A stretch of 64,000 nt of DNA from Erigeron canadensis (taxonomy: Eukaryota > Streptophyta > Magnoliopsida > Asterales > Asteraceae), in contig NC_057761.1 of NCBI RefSeq assembly GCF_010389155.1, forward strand, positions 23,768,210 through 23,832,209, read 5' to 3'. The first letter of the stretch is position 1, and each line of letters starts with the position of its first letter. The position numbers were made by a program, and so were the translations under genes. The notes below the pieces were generated by a model. It was not told the DNA's origin and did not search any database. It worked only from the letters and a program-made list of their open reading frames with translations. Positions 13,659 to 27,150 of the stretch are shown one piece after another.

Positions 13659-16600
13659 ATTTTCTTTCATTAAATATTCGTGGTTTAAGTGATCCCAGTA
13701 AATCTAGATGGGTTAATCAGCTTAAACGAGATCACCACCTAAACTTCATTTGCATCCAAGAAACCCACCGGCCCAACAGCCAAACCTTATTCCCTCACAC
13801 CCTTTGGGGCAACCATAATTTCCTTCACGACTTCATTCCTTCCACTGGCTCTGAAGGTCGTTCAGGGGGCCTATTAAGTGTTTAGGACCCCTCTGTTTTC
13901 CTCCTCACCAACAAAATCAAATTAAACCACTATCTCATCACTTCTGGGAACATAATCGGTACCATAGAACCTCTTCATATTCTCAACATCTATGCCCCAC
14001 ATGATTGTTCTGCCAAACAACATCTGTGGGACGAAATCTCTGCACACATTTCCAACATCCAAGGTTTATGGATACTATTGGGCGATTTCAATGCAATTCG
14101 TAATCCCGACGAAAGATAGAATTCCAGTTTCAATAGCTCGTGTGCCCTTTCTTTCAACTCCTTCATCCATCAAAACGGGCTTCTGGAATATTCGATGCAT
14201 GGCAACAGTTTCACGTACGTGGCTGACAATGGAAGCAATAGTAGCAAAATTGATCGTATCTTGGTATCTCCGGGCTTCATGAATAAATTCCCTTCCCAGG
14301 TCATTGTCTGATCATCGGCCTCTGGTCTTGACAACGTCCAATATTGACTTTGGACCACCACCTTTTCGCATGTTTTCATCCTGGTCTCTCAAACTAGGTT
14401 TTGACCAAGTTGTTCAAAAAAGCCTATCCACTGGCATTTTCTTTGGCAAGCCCGACCAAATCCATAACTCGAAACTCAAAAAACTGAAACAAGACCTTAA
14501 ATCTTGGCTTCGTGAAATCTCCTCTGAAAAAAAACCAACAAACCCAATCCCTTCATGAACAACTTGAAAGTCTTGATGAAATCATCGACCAAAGAGACTT
14601 CACTGACACCGAGCATGGCTGCTGGATCGACATAAAAGGCAAACTCCAAACCCTTGAGAAAGCGAAAACCATGGACCTTACACAGAAGTCTCAAGCAAAA
14701 TGGATCAAGGACGGTGATGAAAATTCTACCTTTTTTCATGGTTACATCAATAGCCGTATTGCAAAAAACCGATTGTGTGGCTTGGAAATCAATGGGAACT
14801 GGCATGTGGATCCCCCTTCCACAAGAGAAGCTGCTCGCACCTTTTTTGAAGAAAAATTCAAAGAACCAATCCATGTTCGGCCCAAACTTGTATGTCGTGG
14901 GCTCAAAACTCTATCCCTTGAGTCCGTAAATAGCCTTACCCCCCCTTTCACTCTCACTGAAATAACCCAACCTATATGGGACTGTGGGAATGATAAGGCA
15001 CCGGGCCCAGACGGGTTTAACTTCGGGTTCATCAAGAAATTCTAGGGCGATATCAAGATGGATTTTCTTAATATCATGATTGACATTTATCACTCAGGCA
15101 CCATCAGTTTCGGGTGTAGCTCCTCCCAAATTGCTTTCATCCCCAAAAAGGCCAATGTCAGAGAACTAAATGATTTTCGACCAATCACTTTATATCGAAA
15201 ACCCTTGCCAACAGATTAAAAGGAAAGTTGTCACAAGTAATATCCCAGAACCAATCCGCCTTTCTCTCTGACAGGAATATTCTAGATAGCCCCCTGATGT
15301 TAAATGAGATAATCTCTTCGCTTAGGAAAAATAAACGTGAATCCTTTTGTCTGGAAATCGATTTTGAGAAAGCATTTGATTATGTGAATTGGGAGTTTTT
15401 ATTATCAATCATGGAGCAAATGGCCTTTCCCAACCGATGGCTGCTCTGGATAAAGGGGCTGCTACACTCCACGAGATTAGCGGTACTCGTTAACGGATGC
15501 CCGACTGAGGAATTCAACTGTGAGAGAGGTATGCCTCAAGGAGATCCTCTCTCCCCTTTTCTTTTTATAATAGCCACGGAAGCATTCTCCAACATCCTCC
15601 AACGGGCTTCAGAAGTGGGTCTAATCTCGGGAATTAATTTTCCAAATTCTGGGCCGAACCTGACCCATTTGCTATATCCTGACGATGCGCTCATTTTTGG
15701 TTCATGGTCCATTAACCATCTGCGTAACATAAGCAGGGTCATGAGAATATTTTATCTTGTCTCCGGCCTCCAAATAAACCTCCAGAAATCCAGCTTTTTC
15801 GCAATAAACCTCACCGACTCTAACACAACCATCTCAGCCAATACACTTAACTGCAAGATTGGTAAATTCCCTATGGATTACCTAAGCATTCCTATTGGTG
15901 CAAATATCAACCACATCAAGAATTGGCTCCCGATCATTGAAACTTTTGAATCCCGATTATCACAATGGAAAGCCTCAACCCTCTCTCTTGGTGGTAGAGT
16001 TACACTCATTCGTTCTGTGCTTGACAGTCTCTTGACTTATTATTTCTCGTTGTTCAAGGCCCCGGTATGTGTTTTGTCGAAACTTGAATCAATACGTAAG
16101 GTTTTTTTCTGGGGGGGCACTTTAAATGGGACAAAAAAAATCTCTTGGGTGGTATGGGATAGGGTTATTGCTCCTGTCTCTGAGGGTGGGCTTGGGTTGG
16201 GAAGTCTTGAATCTAAAAACCTAGCTTTATTGTCTAAGTGGTGGTGGCGCCTTCGCAATGAACTGCACTCTCTTTGGAGTCGGGTCTTAAAATCCATCCA
16301 CTTTTCTCCGTGTAATACTTCTCCTATGCCGTTTAGCTCTAACCTGGTGGGTGTTTAGAAGTCCATCTCAAACCTCAACACCCACCTCAGTCGCTTTGAT
16401 ATCGTTTTGGGGGATCTTTTTGTAGGTAAAGTCGGGAATGGCGAGCAAATTCGCTTCTGGATCGATAGATGGGCTGGTCCCAGACCGTTTAAAGAATCAT
16501 TTCCAGACCTCTTTAGACTTGAAAAGTCTAAAGGATGTTTCGTAAAAGACCGCTGCACTGGACTTGGGCACTTCTCGCAATGGGAGTGGGATTGGAGCAG

Positions 16601-17233
16601 GCCCCCATCTAACCAGAATGAGCTTCAGCAGCTCGATGATTTATTCTCCCTAATCTCAAATGTTAATCTCAATAACACGATAGATAAATGGTCATGGACC
16701 AAACATAGCTCAGGTTCATTCTCTGTTAAGTCGATGAAGTCACACATGCTATCCACCACGTACGGTCCTAACCATTGGACCTTCCCATGGAATAAACTCG
16801 CCCCATTAAAGGTCAATATCCTTGGATGGAGACCCGAGATGGATAAAACCCCTACAACCGACCAACTAAGAAGAAGAAACATATCAACTGCCTCCTCTAC
16901 CTGTAGATTATGCAATCAACTAAGAAGAAGAAACATCTATTCCTGTCCACATGGTGCAACCTTCCCTCAAACAGACCAGGCTGCATAAAAGACTTGCTCG
17001 AGTACCATTTTCATCCCATGATCGCATCAACAAAGAAGAATCTTATCAGCCTCATTGTTCTTACATACGTATGGGTGATATGGAAGTGCATAAATGACTC
17101 TATTTTCTCAAATAAGCAACCCTCAACCTGTTTCGCAGCTAAAGAACTCAAGTCTTTGAGTTTCTTATGGTTATCAAATCGATCGGAAAAGCTTCACCTC
17201 GAATGGAGTCAATGGAACACTTTCAATATCTAG
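13655..17233 (+). pseudogene. LINE ORF2 (endonuclease / reverse transcriptase), multiply broken
   Basis: ORF2 normally nicks target DNA and primes reverse transcription there. The start shows the APE-type endonuclease (MNFLSLNIRGLSD, IQETH motif, then LLGDFNAIRN after an in-frame stop at about 13883). The reverse transcriptase lies mainly at 15228-16358 (FEKAFDYVNWEFL, RGMPQGDPLSPFLF, then YPDDALIFG where the family has Y-A-D-D). A zf-RVT region follows at 16407-16988 (WTKHSSGSFSVKS, WNKLAPLKVN). Stops or shifts occur near 13883, 14120, 15043, 15220, 16358 and 16920. At 16860-16940 a short duplicated block (aactaagaagaagaaacat, twice) disrupts the zinc-finger reading. Degraded, not expressed as one protein. 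Confidence 0.85.
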
Positions 17234-17478
17234 TTTTTACCTTAGTTTTGAAATGCTGTTATTGGTCTGTATTAAAATTCCTTACTTGTATCCCGTTCAA
17301 CTCCTAGCAACTCGCTAGATTATCTTTTAATAAAAGATCTTTTGAATGTTTTAAAAAAAAAAAGCAATGATAGATCGCTTTTTGGGTGCGAACACGAATG
17401 GTCTACGATGCATTGTGTTAAATGGGATCTCGTTCTTGCTAGTATTGTGAAAGGTAGCATTGAGTTTGGAAATGTTAA

Positions 17479-17843
17479 GTGCGCATTTGATTGTTGAAAA
17501 TGTTTTCTATTTTTTCATTTCTAATTTTTTAGAAAATAAAAGGAGTTTTTATTTCCTAAAAAACAAATAAATTTTTTGAAAACACGTTCTAATAAGAAAA
17601 CTAGAAAACATGTTAGAGATGTGATGGGAGGGGGGGGGGGATGAAATGGAAAATGAAAATGAAAAACGGAAAACAAGAAAAAAATGTTTTCAAGTTATCT
17701 ATGGAAAAATGGAAAACATTGTTTTTGTTTTCTTGGAAAACATTCTTAGAAAACTATGATTTAAACGCGTTTTCTGTTTTTCATGTTTTCTTGGAAAAAC
17801 AGAAATGGAAAACAGGGGTGTTTTCTGCAACCAAATGCCCCCT
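17479..17843. mobile_element. MITE-like element with imperfect terminal inverted repeats
   Basis: The left end reads gcatttgattgttgaaaa and the right end, inverted, reads gcatttggttgcagaaaa (17821-17838), giving about 18 bp of imperfect terminal inverted repeat around a GAAAA/TTTTC-rich core. This is the style of plant hAT-derived MITEs, whose ends carry CATTTGGTTG. A clear 8-bp target duplication was not found. The core contains a long G run at 17631-17640 and no coding region. Confidence 0.5.
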
Positions 17844-18133
17844 AAGGATTTTAATTTAGATCTTTTGTATTAATGGTGACGGAAATAATTATAATTTCCT
17901 TGATGTGATGTGCGTGAAAGTTTTAAATCAAATTTATATGTCATTTTATATTATGATTGATTATAAAATTAAATTAGGTAGTTAGCATAAAAAAAGGTGT
18001 ATAATGTGTGTTTCAAGCAGTGATGTGAAATTCGGCCAATACAACCGAGACAGAGACAGCTGAGTCGGATCGTGTATCGGCCGACTAACGATACGAGTTT
18101 GCCATACTCGATCTGAAAATCGGCCAGGGTTCC

Positions 18134-18214
18134 AGACTCGCGTCAACTTGGTTAAGACTCGGTTGTATCGGTCAAGACTCGGCTGTATATGTCCAGACTC
18201 GGCTGTATTAGATC
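18134..18214. repeat. Four-unit 20/21-bp tandem repeat (agactcgg..gtat)
   Basis: The word agactcg recurs at 18134, 18155, 18175 and 18195, the last three followed by g(t/c)tgtat. The period is 20-21 bp. The wider block 18020-18225 is rich in CGGCC/TCGG words and stands out against AT-rich flanks. Function unknown; it may be part of a MITE or LTR remnant. Flanks 17844-18133 and 18215-18772 hold no gene that I can see. Confidence 0.7.
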
Positions 18215-18772
18215 GGGTCAACTAAAGTCAAACTTTTTTTTAAAGCTTTTATCAATTATGCTAGTGTTTTTAGATAATTGTGTTTAACTTGAATAATTAT
18301 GTTATATTTAAGTTTGAAGTTTTATATATATTTTTAATTTTTTCTTACATATGTAACATTTTAAATTTTTAAGCCAATGAAAATTAATCTTTATTATAGT
18401 TTTAACATTAAAATGGTTTCCTAGTATTTTATTTTTAGGTACAGGGTTAATTTAGTTGGAATTTTAGTGGATAATTGATATAAGACTATCTAAAAATTGA
18501 TAAGGGGCGTGGCATTCAGGAGAAATGCCAGCCATCTATTTTCTTTTGACTCATCCATCCCTATCTTTTCATTCATCTCTAAATCCTTAATCCTAATCTA
18601 ATTCTTCCATTGATTATTCTACTCTCTAAATCAAGAATTTAACTAGTGATAATAATAATCTTTCTATCTATCTTTTTATCAATTAAATTTAGGGTTTAAT
18701 ATTGAGTGTGATTCATCCTCTTTAATCAAATAATTTTTCAAGTTATAATAATATCCAAGTATTTAACAATAA

Positions 18773-19455
18773 GACCATTCGTAACCGTTCACCATTTCAC
18801 CTACATTTTTTCCTGCCACATCAGCATCACCTTCTCACTTCTTTCACCTTCTATCTTTCTCCTTAACCATTCACCTATTATTTGGTCCTTATTTTTTTTA
18901 ATTAAAAATACAATACATTTACACAATATATTTAAATTATAAGTAACATATTTCATAATATATAATTAAAAACTATATTATATTTTGTTGATTAACTTAA
19001 AAAATACTCGTACTAGTAGATAATTGAAAACTACATTATATTTATGCATAATAATCTTAGATTAATATTTTGTTGTTTAACTTACTAAATACTCGTACTC
19101 GTAGTTATTATTCAAATTTTCAACTTAAGTGATGATTATCAAAACATACAGGATAGATAAGTATTATATAAATTTATAAACAAAAGTCTTAAAAATGAAT
19201 ATTTGCTGTGAAATTTGCAAAACATCAATGCATACATACATACTATTAAAAAAAGAACAAATAACAATACTGCCATAAATAATCAATATAGTAAAATTGA
19301 AAAAGATTCCCATGGCCCGCAAATGCCTTATCTTCGGTCGGTGAATGCAATGGCTGGTTCATTTTCACCTTTCCCTTTAATCAATGTGTCTTGAAGGTTT
19401 CACCTTTTAACCTTCTTGTTTCACTTAAGTTGTTAACCGACCTTTGTGAATGGTC
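18773..19455. mobile_element. MITE with TAA target duplication (PIF/Harbinger-like)
   Basis: TAA (18770-18772) precedes GACCATTCGTAACC and TAA (19456-19458) follows GAATGGTC. The outer eight bases (GACCATTC/GAATGGTC) are perfectly inverted and similarity continues imperfectly inward (GTAACCGTTC against CACAAAGGTC). A 3-bp TAA duplication is the mark of PIF/Harbinger (Tourist) MITEs. The interior is AT-rich with repeated ttcacctt words near both ends and no coding region. Confidence 0.6.
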
Positions 19456-19558
19456 TAAGGAAAATTTGGGAATTTGGTAGTGTGTGTAATGGTGGGTGTC
19501 GAATTCAAGGAAAAGGGAGGAGAGAAATTGATGACTTCTACTTTTAAATTATCTATTG

Positions 19559-22500
19559 TGTAACACCCCGACTAAGGTGGAAACACGAGATGTCACAACA
19601 CGACATGGTACAAAAGATTTAAATATAAAACATCAACACAAGTTTCCAAATGACATTCAAACCCAAAAGATTACAAGCTCAAGATGATGTTTAAATCAAT
19701 TACATAACCATAAATCTAAATCAAAAGATAAATTGTTTGCATTACAAACCGTCGAACATTCAACATAATGAGCAACATAGGGGCGGCCAAGCTACGAACC
19801 TATTGCTCTAAACCTGAAAAGCATGAAGAAAATGTGTCAACTACGAGAGTTGAGTGAGTTCATAGGTTTTAACTAACAACACATATATATATACCAACCA
19901 TATTCAAGGATAATAAATCATAAAACTTCCAAGTATTCTTTCAAATAATCATTTCCAGAGCGTATGTTCAACTTATAACAACCAACATAATAATATCAAT
20001 ATCATTTAGCCACATGGGCATAATTCAAGTAAACTTTGATGAGTAAATGCTTGAGCCACTACTAGTACCATTTTATCAAGTCCAACAATATATACATAAT
20101 TCATTTAATAGCACAAGTTTTCAATCAAGTGTCGTATTGATAATAATAGGGTCGTGTCATGGAGACGACCATTTAAATTTAAGGTAGCTAGAACACCACT
20201 ATGGTCGGACTGGAAGTGAAGGTCGTCACAAAGGCAACCAACCTTCCACCGTTACACTTATGGGTGGGTGGACGAAACCTAGTTGCGCAACTATCTAACT
20301 ACAGGCCTCCACTTTCGGAGTAAATAGTAGTGTACCGAAAGAAAACGGGTTGACAGAACTCAAGCTTATCATAAAACATTTATCACATTGAACATACGAA
20401 ATAATTTCATTTCATAATCATATTATCAAAAATCATTTTATATATATGTATATAAAAGCAATTTCATTTATATATCATGCTTTTCACCCCGATTATTAAA
20501 CACATAAAATAGTTTGAAAGGGGGCTATGACTCACTTAATTGGAGTACGAAAAGGGGCTGATCAAAAGCGAGATCTTCAGCTAGTGGTGTCGTCCCTCAA
20601 GCAAGCCTAAACCATAAACAACATAAGTGTGTGTTGCATGAACTAGTAAGCTAGATCATGAGACGTATGCTAGTAGGCTTGCCCATCTTTGTTTATTGTT
20701 TAATTATTGATTTCAAGTGCATTATATTGTTCACATCATTTGGTTGGAAGAAATTTGGTGGTGATGGTCATTTATACAAATTTTGTACGTTTATTCAAAT
20801 TTCGGTAGTTTGGCTTTGTTTTATATATAACTTCTTTTGCATACTTTGTTTAATAATCATATTTGACATTTGTGATCTTATTATATAAATTTTAATAAAT
20901 AATTCTGATTTTTATTTATTTATTTAATTTAATATTATTTAATTAATTATTTATTCATTTTATTGATTTATTAATTATAATTCCTTACAATTGCTTTTAA
21001 GTTCTTAAATTGTCTTTAAAATTCATGGATAAATATAATTTGATTATTTACATATTTTTATGTTTTTTGATTTATAATATTATGGTTTATACATTTATTT
21101 GTGCATTATTCCTATTAATTTTAATAATAGTGATTAATTAGTGATTTTTACTTAATAAATTACCTTTAAATTGTATGAAACTTGATTCTTCACTTGTAAC
21201 TATTTTTCTCCAGTAGGCTTTAGTTACTTTTACCATTGGTGATGTAAATTTAGTGAAGTTCATGATTTATATAATTTATTTATTAATTTATATATCCTTT
21301 AATTACCATTTTAATTCATTAAATCACAAAAATACTTAAAAATCACCATACAAGCTTTTGTCCAAAAATCCCAGGCCTTTCTAGGCAACTTTTAACATGT
21401 AAAATTCATATAACTTCAACCTCTTTTGTGTCTTGCTTATTTGAGGACTTTATGATCAAAAATCGTTTACCGAAAACGTGTTTTAAGCCTCATTTTTCAA
21501 GCGATTTAAGTACTTCCAATTGGATTTTTGTCCTTGTTTCAACATTTCCAGAAAGTTCATCATATTTTGATAGTCCAAGTCATGGTAGTGGTGGTGGTGG
21601 TGTGATATGTGTAAATTTGTGCTTTCAGTTAGTAATTAATTAACCCGAAAAGGTGATTTTAGAGCTTAATCTTGCCATGCATCAAATGACTTGACTTTTA
21701 TACTTTTGAAACACATTATTTCCAGTAGCTTCATCATATTTTCTTGGCCATAAGATTATGGTGCATGTGTGTGCTCAAAATGCATTTTTGCATGTTTTCG
21801 GTTTACGATTTTTAGCTTATTTTAACATGTTTTGATCCAAGCTTTATATCCTTGATATTTTATCAATTTTTCCAGATTATTAACATCAAGTTCAACATAT
21901 TTTTTTCACTTAGAACAAGCCTAGCCTCATCTCATGATTCAACAAAAGATCCAACCTTCTTAAATCTAACAAACATGCAATTATCTCAACTTTTTAACAA
22001 TAAATCTCTATCCATCTATAATCCATCAACATAAAAACACACTTTTATGAAAAATTCCAGAAAATTTCTAGAAATATGAACATAAAAATTATATAAAACA
22101 TGTCCATCATTTCATGCAAAAAGATTATCTTACAACTATCAACATATCTCAACACTTTTCTTGCTAACTTTTATAGATCCAACAACACAACATCAAAAGT
22201 CCATATTTTTATAAAATTTCCAGAAATCATAACTTCAAAATATATAAAAACATAACCATCTTTCAAAGGAAAAACTACTTTTAAAAGCTATATAATCTAT
22301 ATCTACACTTTTGGGTCTTAAACTAGTTGAATCCTTGGATCTTTCTTCATGGATTCAACTTGCATGAGCATGGAAAGAAAGATCCTATCAACTTTGTCCT
22401 CATCAAGTGTGTTTTTAAAAGAAAACATAAGGAAAACATAATCTTTTAATGAAACCTTTTTAATATGAACATAAACAAGATTAAACTATTAAAGAGATGA

Positions 22501-23400
22501 AGATATATACCCTTGATGACCACGTTTTTTTGTTGATGAAAAAGGGCAGAAAATTTGTGACCTATGAAGCCTTCAACAACCCTTATTCAAGCCTTAATAC
22601 AACCCTTAAACCTTTGCTTATTGTAACCCTTGCTTATTCTAACCTATCCCTTATTATTAATATGAGTTTAAGTTGGATTTTTGCCTTGTTCTTGCCTTTT
22701 TTTTCCAGCCAAAATGAAGAGAGAAAAGAAGGAGAAGAGAAGAGTTTTCTAGAGAGAATAATGACTTGTGTATGTAAAGTGTGAAGAGTGTCTTTTGTGT
22801 GAGTTTCAAGAGTGATCTTGGAAGGAATAAAAATTCAAAAATGTGGTGTGTGTGTGTGTGTCTTGAGGCCAGCCAAGGGAGGGGGATTTGGAGGGGTTTT
22901 ACCTTTTTTTTTTTTTTTAATAAAAGTGTATGTATATTTGTATATAAGTTTAGGTTGTATGTATATATTTTGTAAGGGTGATTTGTATTTATTTATAGTG
23001 TAAGTTTATTGTTTATTCTAGTAGGTGTATATGTATATGTGTCGTGTATATATATATATGTATAAGTAAGTATTTTTGTGTTTTAAATTTGTTACATGGC
23101 TCATTAGTTGCATTCTTGTATTTATTTTAAGCATACATATATATACTTATTATTATTTAAACACTTTTATGTACTTTAGGAGTTATAAATATTTTTTAAG
23201 TTGTTCATGGCATTTTTATGACTAAATATTATTTAGTTGGCTTGATGATTCAAATTGTTGGACATTTACAAGAATTTTTGATTGTTATCTCAACTTGGGA
23301 GACTTATATTATTATTTATAATTTGATTAAATATCAATTAAAATTTTTGTTCAATGACATTTTATTAGATTGAACTTAGCACTAATAATAGCTTAGATTG
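19559..23400 (-). mobile_element. Reverse-oriented Ty3-type LTR or LTR remnant
   Basis: It begins TGTAACACCCCGAC on the plus strand, the inverse of the GGGGTGTTACA end seen at the Ty3 LTR ending at 36903. Like the other LTRs here it has a gagttcataggttttaac block about 290 bp inside, where the LTR ending at 36903 has its inverse (aaacctacgaactca). Protein-coding ORFs are absent; the short ORFs at 20658, 21428, 22497 and 22781 are AT-rich and unrecognised. The far end is a guess, and the segment may contain further insertions. Confidence 0.45.
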
Positions 23401-23419
23401 CAAATTTAGGGGCATTATC

Positions 23420-24526
23420 TACTAGCTTCACGTATAACTATGACTTGCGGGAACATAGACAACCTAACTAGCACGTATATAATATTTGAAAAATAGGGTT
23501 GTTAAATATTGTTTCTTAAAGGTATGAATTGTTTACTTGTTGTTGATACAATTAGAGTTCATAAGATTAATAAAATTTGGGGATTTTGATTGAAATGGGT
23601 ATGTGATATTGGAGCCCCAGAGATTTGTCCAATTTAGGTCCATGCATGATTCTTGATATTTTTCCATTTGTTCATTTTGATAATTCTATTGTTTTTGATT
23701 TGGATGATCAAATTTGGGGGCAATATTCTAATGACTTTCATAGTCAAATAATGAAAATGATGATTTTGATGATTTTTAAGTAAAGATGTTGTTTGGCTAT
23801 ATTATTATAATTATGAAAATAGTTTTGACATGTTTAGTCAAGTTTTTATGAAAAGAGATATAGAAATTTTGTTGTTTTGCCATATTTGCTGGAGTTGAAT
23901 AATATGAAAGTGGTGATTTTTAGTATTAAAATGAGTTATGGTCATGTTGTTGTGAAAGTAAAATGAGAATTGGAAGTGAGCCAACTCAAAGATAATATGG
24001 GTTTGAATTGGATAAAAGAATGCTAGTGAATTGTTTGTGTTTGGCTATGGCTAAATAGCATTGAATATGATGGATGACCTTATATGTGTTTTGTAATGTG
24101 ATTTGCTAGATTGAAAGCTTGTAATTTGTGTTCTTGCGGTCATCATGGATTTGGTTGTCGCAAAGGAGGTGAGTACTCTTGCATGCGATTATATGTACGT
24201 TGGGTCGATTACCATATAATGGTGGATTCCGTGTGTGGTAATTGATTTGGCGTTAGGGCCTAATTTGAGGTCGGGACCTAAGAATCCCATAGTTGAATTG
24301 AGATGAGGCCTAAGAACCTCTTGTTGAATTGAGATAAGGCCTAAGAACCTCTTGAGTATATTGTTAGCGTATATGGATTCATGTATGTTTTGTTAGTGCA
24401 AAGGTGAGTATGCAAGTGATGGTATGACGATGCCATTGGCTACATATGATAGTCCTTTCTGTTTTTGCCCTTCTTTGTGTATATAAGTGTATGCAATGGT
24501 ATTCACTAAGCTTTGACTTACTTTTT
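23420..24526 (+). mobile_element. Fragment of a forward Ty3-type LTR, cut by the next element
   Basis: The orientation is opposite to its neighbours. It carries a central repeat of about 37 bp (gaggcctaagaacctctt, near 24305 and 24342) and the LTR-style words ggtggattccgtgtg and ttcactaagctttgacttac. It stops abruptly where TGTAACACCC of the next segment begins at 24527. There is no coding region. The upstream boundary is uncertain. Confidence 0.35.
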
Positions 24527-26533
24527 TGTAACACCCAACATTTAAAAATATGGATTTTTAAAAACTTTTAAATAAATAACTCAATAAATGTGGAAAGGTC
24601 CCTGTTAAAACATCATCATTTCCTAACAGGAATGTAAGTCACAGTTTTGGTGTTACTTACTGCATCATAACGGTAATCTAAGAAATTCATAAATAAATCA
24701 ACAACCAAACCACAATACAATCTCAAGGGCATAAGCTATAAATGTCTAAATATATAAATGAGGCAAAACTATGGCAACATAAAGTCTTCATCAAAGCTAC
24801 CATCTACTCATGTCTCACTTTATGCAATCTTTAATGACCAACCTGAGGAAACACAACATTTTCAACAAAACAAGTGTCAGCTTAAAAACCTGAGTAAGAT
24901 AACCACGGGTTGTAAAAGAAGTTGCCAATTAAATCATCTTAATTAGTTCATACGCGCATGTCAAGCATATTACAAACAATCATCACATAGCAATCGATTA
25001 ACACAATAGAAAGATTACACTCCTACATGTGCCTAGCAACCTCAAATCATCTCAAAATTCATCGTTATCAATCTTATTTTCAATCTCATTTAAATCTCAA
25101 TCATAGGTTATGCCATTTTCAATCGTTAAGTAGTGACTTATGTCACAAGTAAATCAATCGTGGTTGTGCATAGGCGGTCATTCGACCTTTCAAGAAACCT
25201 TGTACCCGACATGATGGGTAGTCCTTTCGGGGTCCATCGGCGTCGTTAAGGATAGGCATAACCAAATCCGGGAGTAATCCGTTTAGCAAATCATGGTGAT
25301 CGGTCCTAACCACCCGGAAAACTGAAGCAATCGTGACCATGTCATAAGGGGAATCATGACTACCCCGTCCGACCAACCGTAAGTTTATACTCGAGTTTAT
25401 CAACCGTATTACCTTAAGGATTTATCAACCATTTTAACCGTATAGTTTTATCAATCGTTTCAATCTCGTTATTTTAGGGCTCCTATCGTGCAACCGTGAA
25501 TCATAGCAATCCTACATGAGTCTAGTGTACTATATGTATAAGCCAACTCAAACATCAAACATGCAATCACAATCTCAATCAACCAAACAAATCATAACAA
25601 TATATCAACCGTAAACAATCAAGTCAAATATGACAATCATCACAAGCTAAAACATGCATTACATTAATAACTAAAGTTAACTAAGGCATAACATGCATAA
25701 AACCAACCATAAGCCCTCCCGAAGTTCCCATAACTTAACAAGCGTATGAAAAAGCCTTTAACCATCGTTAGTTATGAAAACTAAGTTCTCATTGTGTTCA
25801 CCGTGTCAAAAAGTAGTTATCTTACTTCGAATATGATAGTCACACTTGACTCGTCACTTCGTCAATTTCCAAATACCTAAATGATTAAATAAATTGTAAA
25901 TACATAGAATCAAATGCAAACTGTTTATACTATATATATGCCTGTTACACCACTTATTTGTATCTATAATAAATAACCACTATGTGATCTCTTACGTACG
26001 CATGTAAGATTAGTTGTAAATATATCATCCTTGTATTACATACTAACTTGCTAAACAAAACCCTCCATCCATTTCAAATTAAGCACTTAATTACGTGAGT
26101 TATATATATATATATATGATACACCAATTGATCATTGTTTTTACAAGACTAGCTCATTTGGTAAACACCACACTGATCGACAGATAATTTGAACATCAAG
26201 AAACCCTCATCATTTAAAACTATGATTATTTAACTAACAACATGAATAAACCTACTGAAATCTTAGACTAACAAACGACCACGTACATGATGAAATTGTG
26301 AAATCCAGCAATTAAAGTTCATGTTTTATCTTCCTATGCAAGTTTTCACTAATTTATTTGTATTTGTAACTTCTTCGTCTCTCGTTGTACTACTACAAAT
26401 CACTAGCTAGATCGTAACTTCTTATTAAAAGCTTATCTCAATAACTTACTACAAGCTAAACCATGACATATGATGCAAGAGGCTTTGTTTGAAACATCTT
26501 AATGTTCCTAAAACAATAGACAAGTGCATAACC
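24527..26533 (-). mobile_element. Reverse-oriented Ty3-type LTR remnant
   Basis: It starts TGTAACACCCAACATTTAAAAA on the plus strand, nearly the same terminus as the LTR piece at 57778, so the two belong to one family. It contains no coding region; the reading at 25143-25403 has no known domain. The right boundary is placed where the next LTR's flanking duplication begins and is not otherwise supported. Confidence 0.42.
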
Positions 26534-27150
26534 ATGTCGTAACACCCCAACTAGGCGGAAACATGGGGCATTAATAGAAAAGCTCAACGTGACATGGAAA
26601 TTAAGTAGAGTTATCTAAATGCATTCAAGGATTAGAGCAATCCATACATAATTTAAATACGATTACAAATTTCGGATCAAATAATGCACAAGGAGCACAA
26701 CACCATCAATAGTTTACAAAAATAGATCAAATCATGGCTAACAATCCTAAGCATAACCCATTAACGGGTGCAATGAATCACGGATCCACAAAAGTCCAAG
26801 CTTAAACCTATCACATGCAATGCAATCATCCATCACGACTTTGATTCACTTGATTACCTGAAAAGTGTACTAAAATGCGTCAACATAAAGATGGTGAGTT
26901 CGTAGGTTTTGACTATAAGAAACAAGTATCGGGATGACAACCGTTTAACCTTGATACAAACATAATTAGATCATTAAATGATCTTATAACCTTGAAACCT
27001 TGATTTGGATCGATAAACGATCACACAACCTTGAAACCTTGATTGGGTCATTAAATGATCTCATAATTGGGATCGTTAAACGATCACCAAGCCTTAGAAA
27101 CCTTGATTGGATCATTTAATGAACCCCATAACCTTGTTACGAACCCATGA

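Larger units (their letters stand above)
12013..17362 (+). mobile_element. L1-type LINE (non-LTR retrotransposon), nearly full length
   Basis: The unit is bounded by a 12-bp direct repeat, agcaatgataga, at 12001-12012 and 17363-17374, and ends in an 11-A tail (about 17353-17363). It contains ORF1 (DUF4283-like RNA-binding region) and ORF2 (endonuclease, reverse transcriptase, zf-RVT type C terminus) in the plant L1 order. The 5' end begins with a GA-repeat leader, so it may be close to full length. Both ORFs carry frameshifts and stops, so this copy is not autonomous. The flanking AT-rich segments (11773-12000 and 17375-17478) show no gene. Confidence 0.9.

Noticed and set aside
20658..22975. 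Hydrophobic small ORFs (20658-20888, 22497-22784, 22781-22975)
   Set aside because: AT-rich, Phe/Ile-rich readings within LTR-like DNA; no homology recognised and composition explains them.
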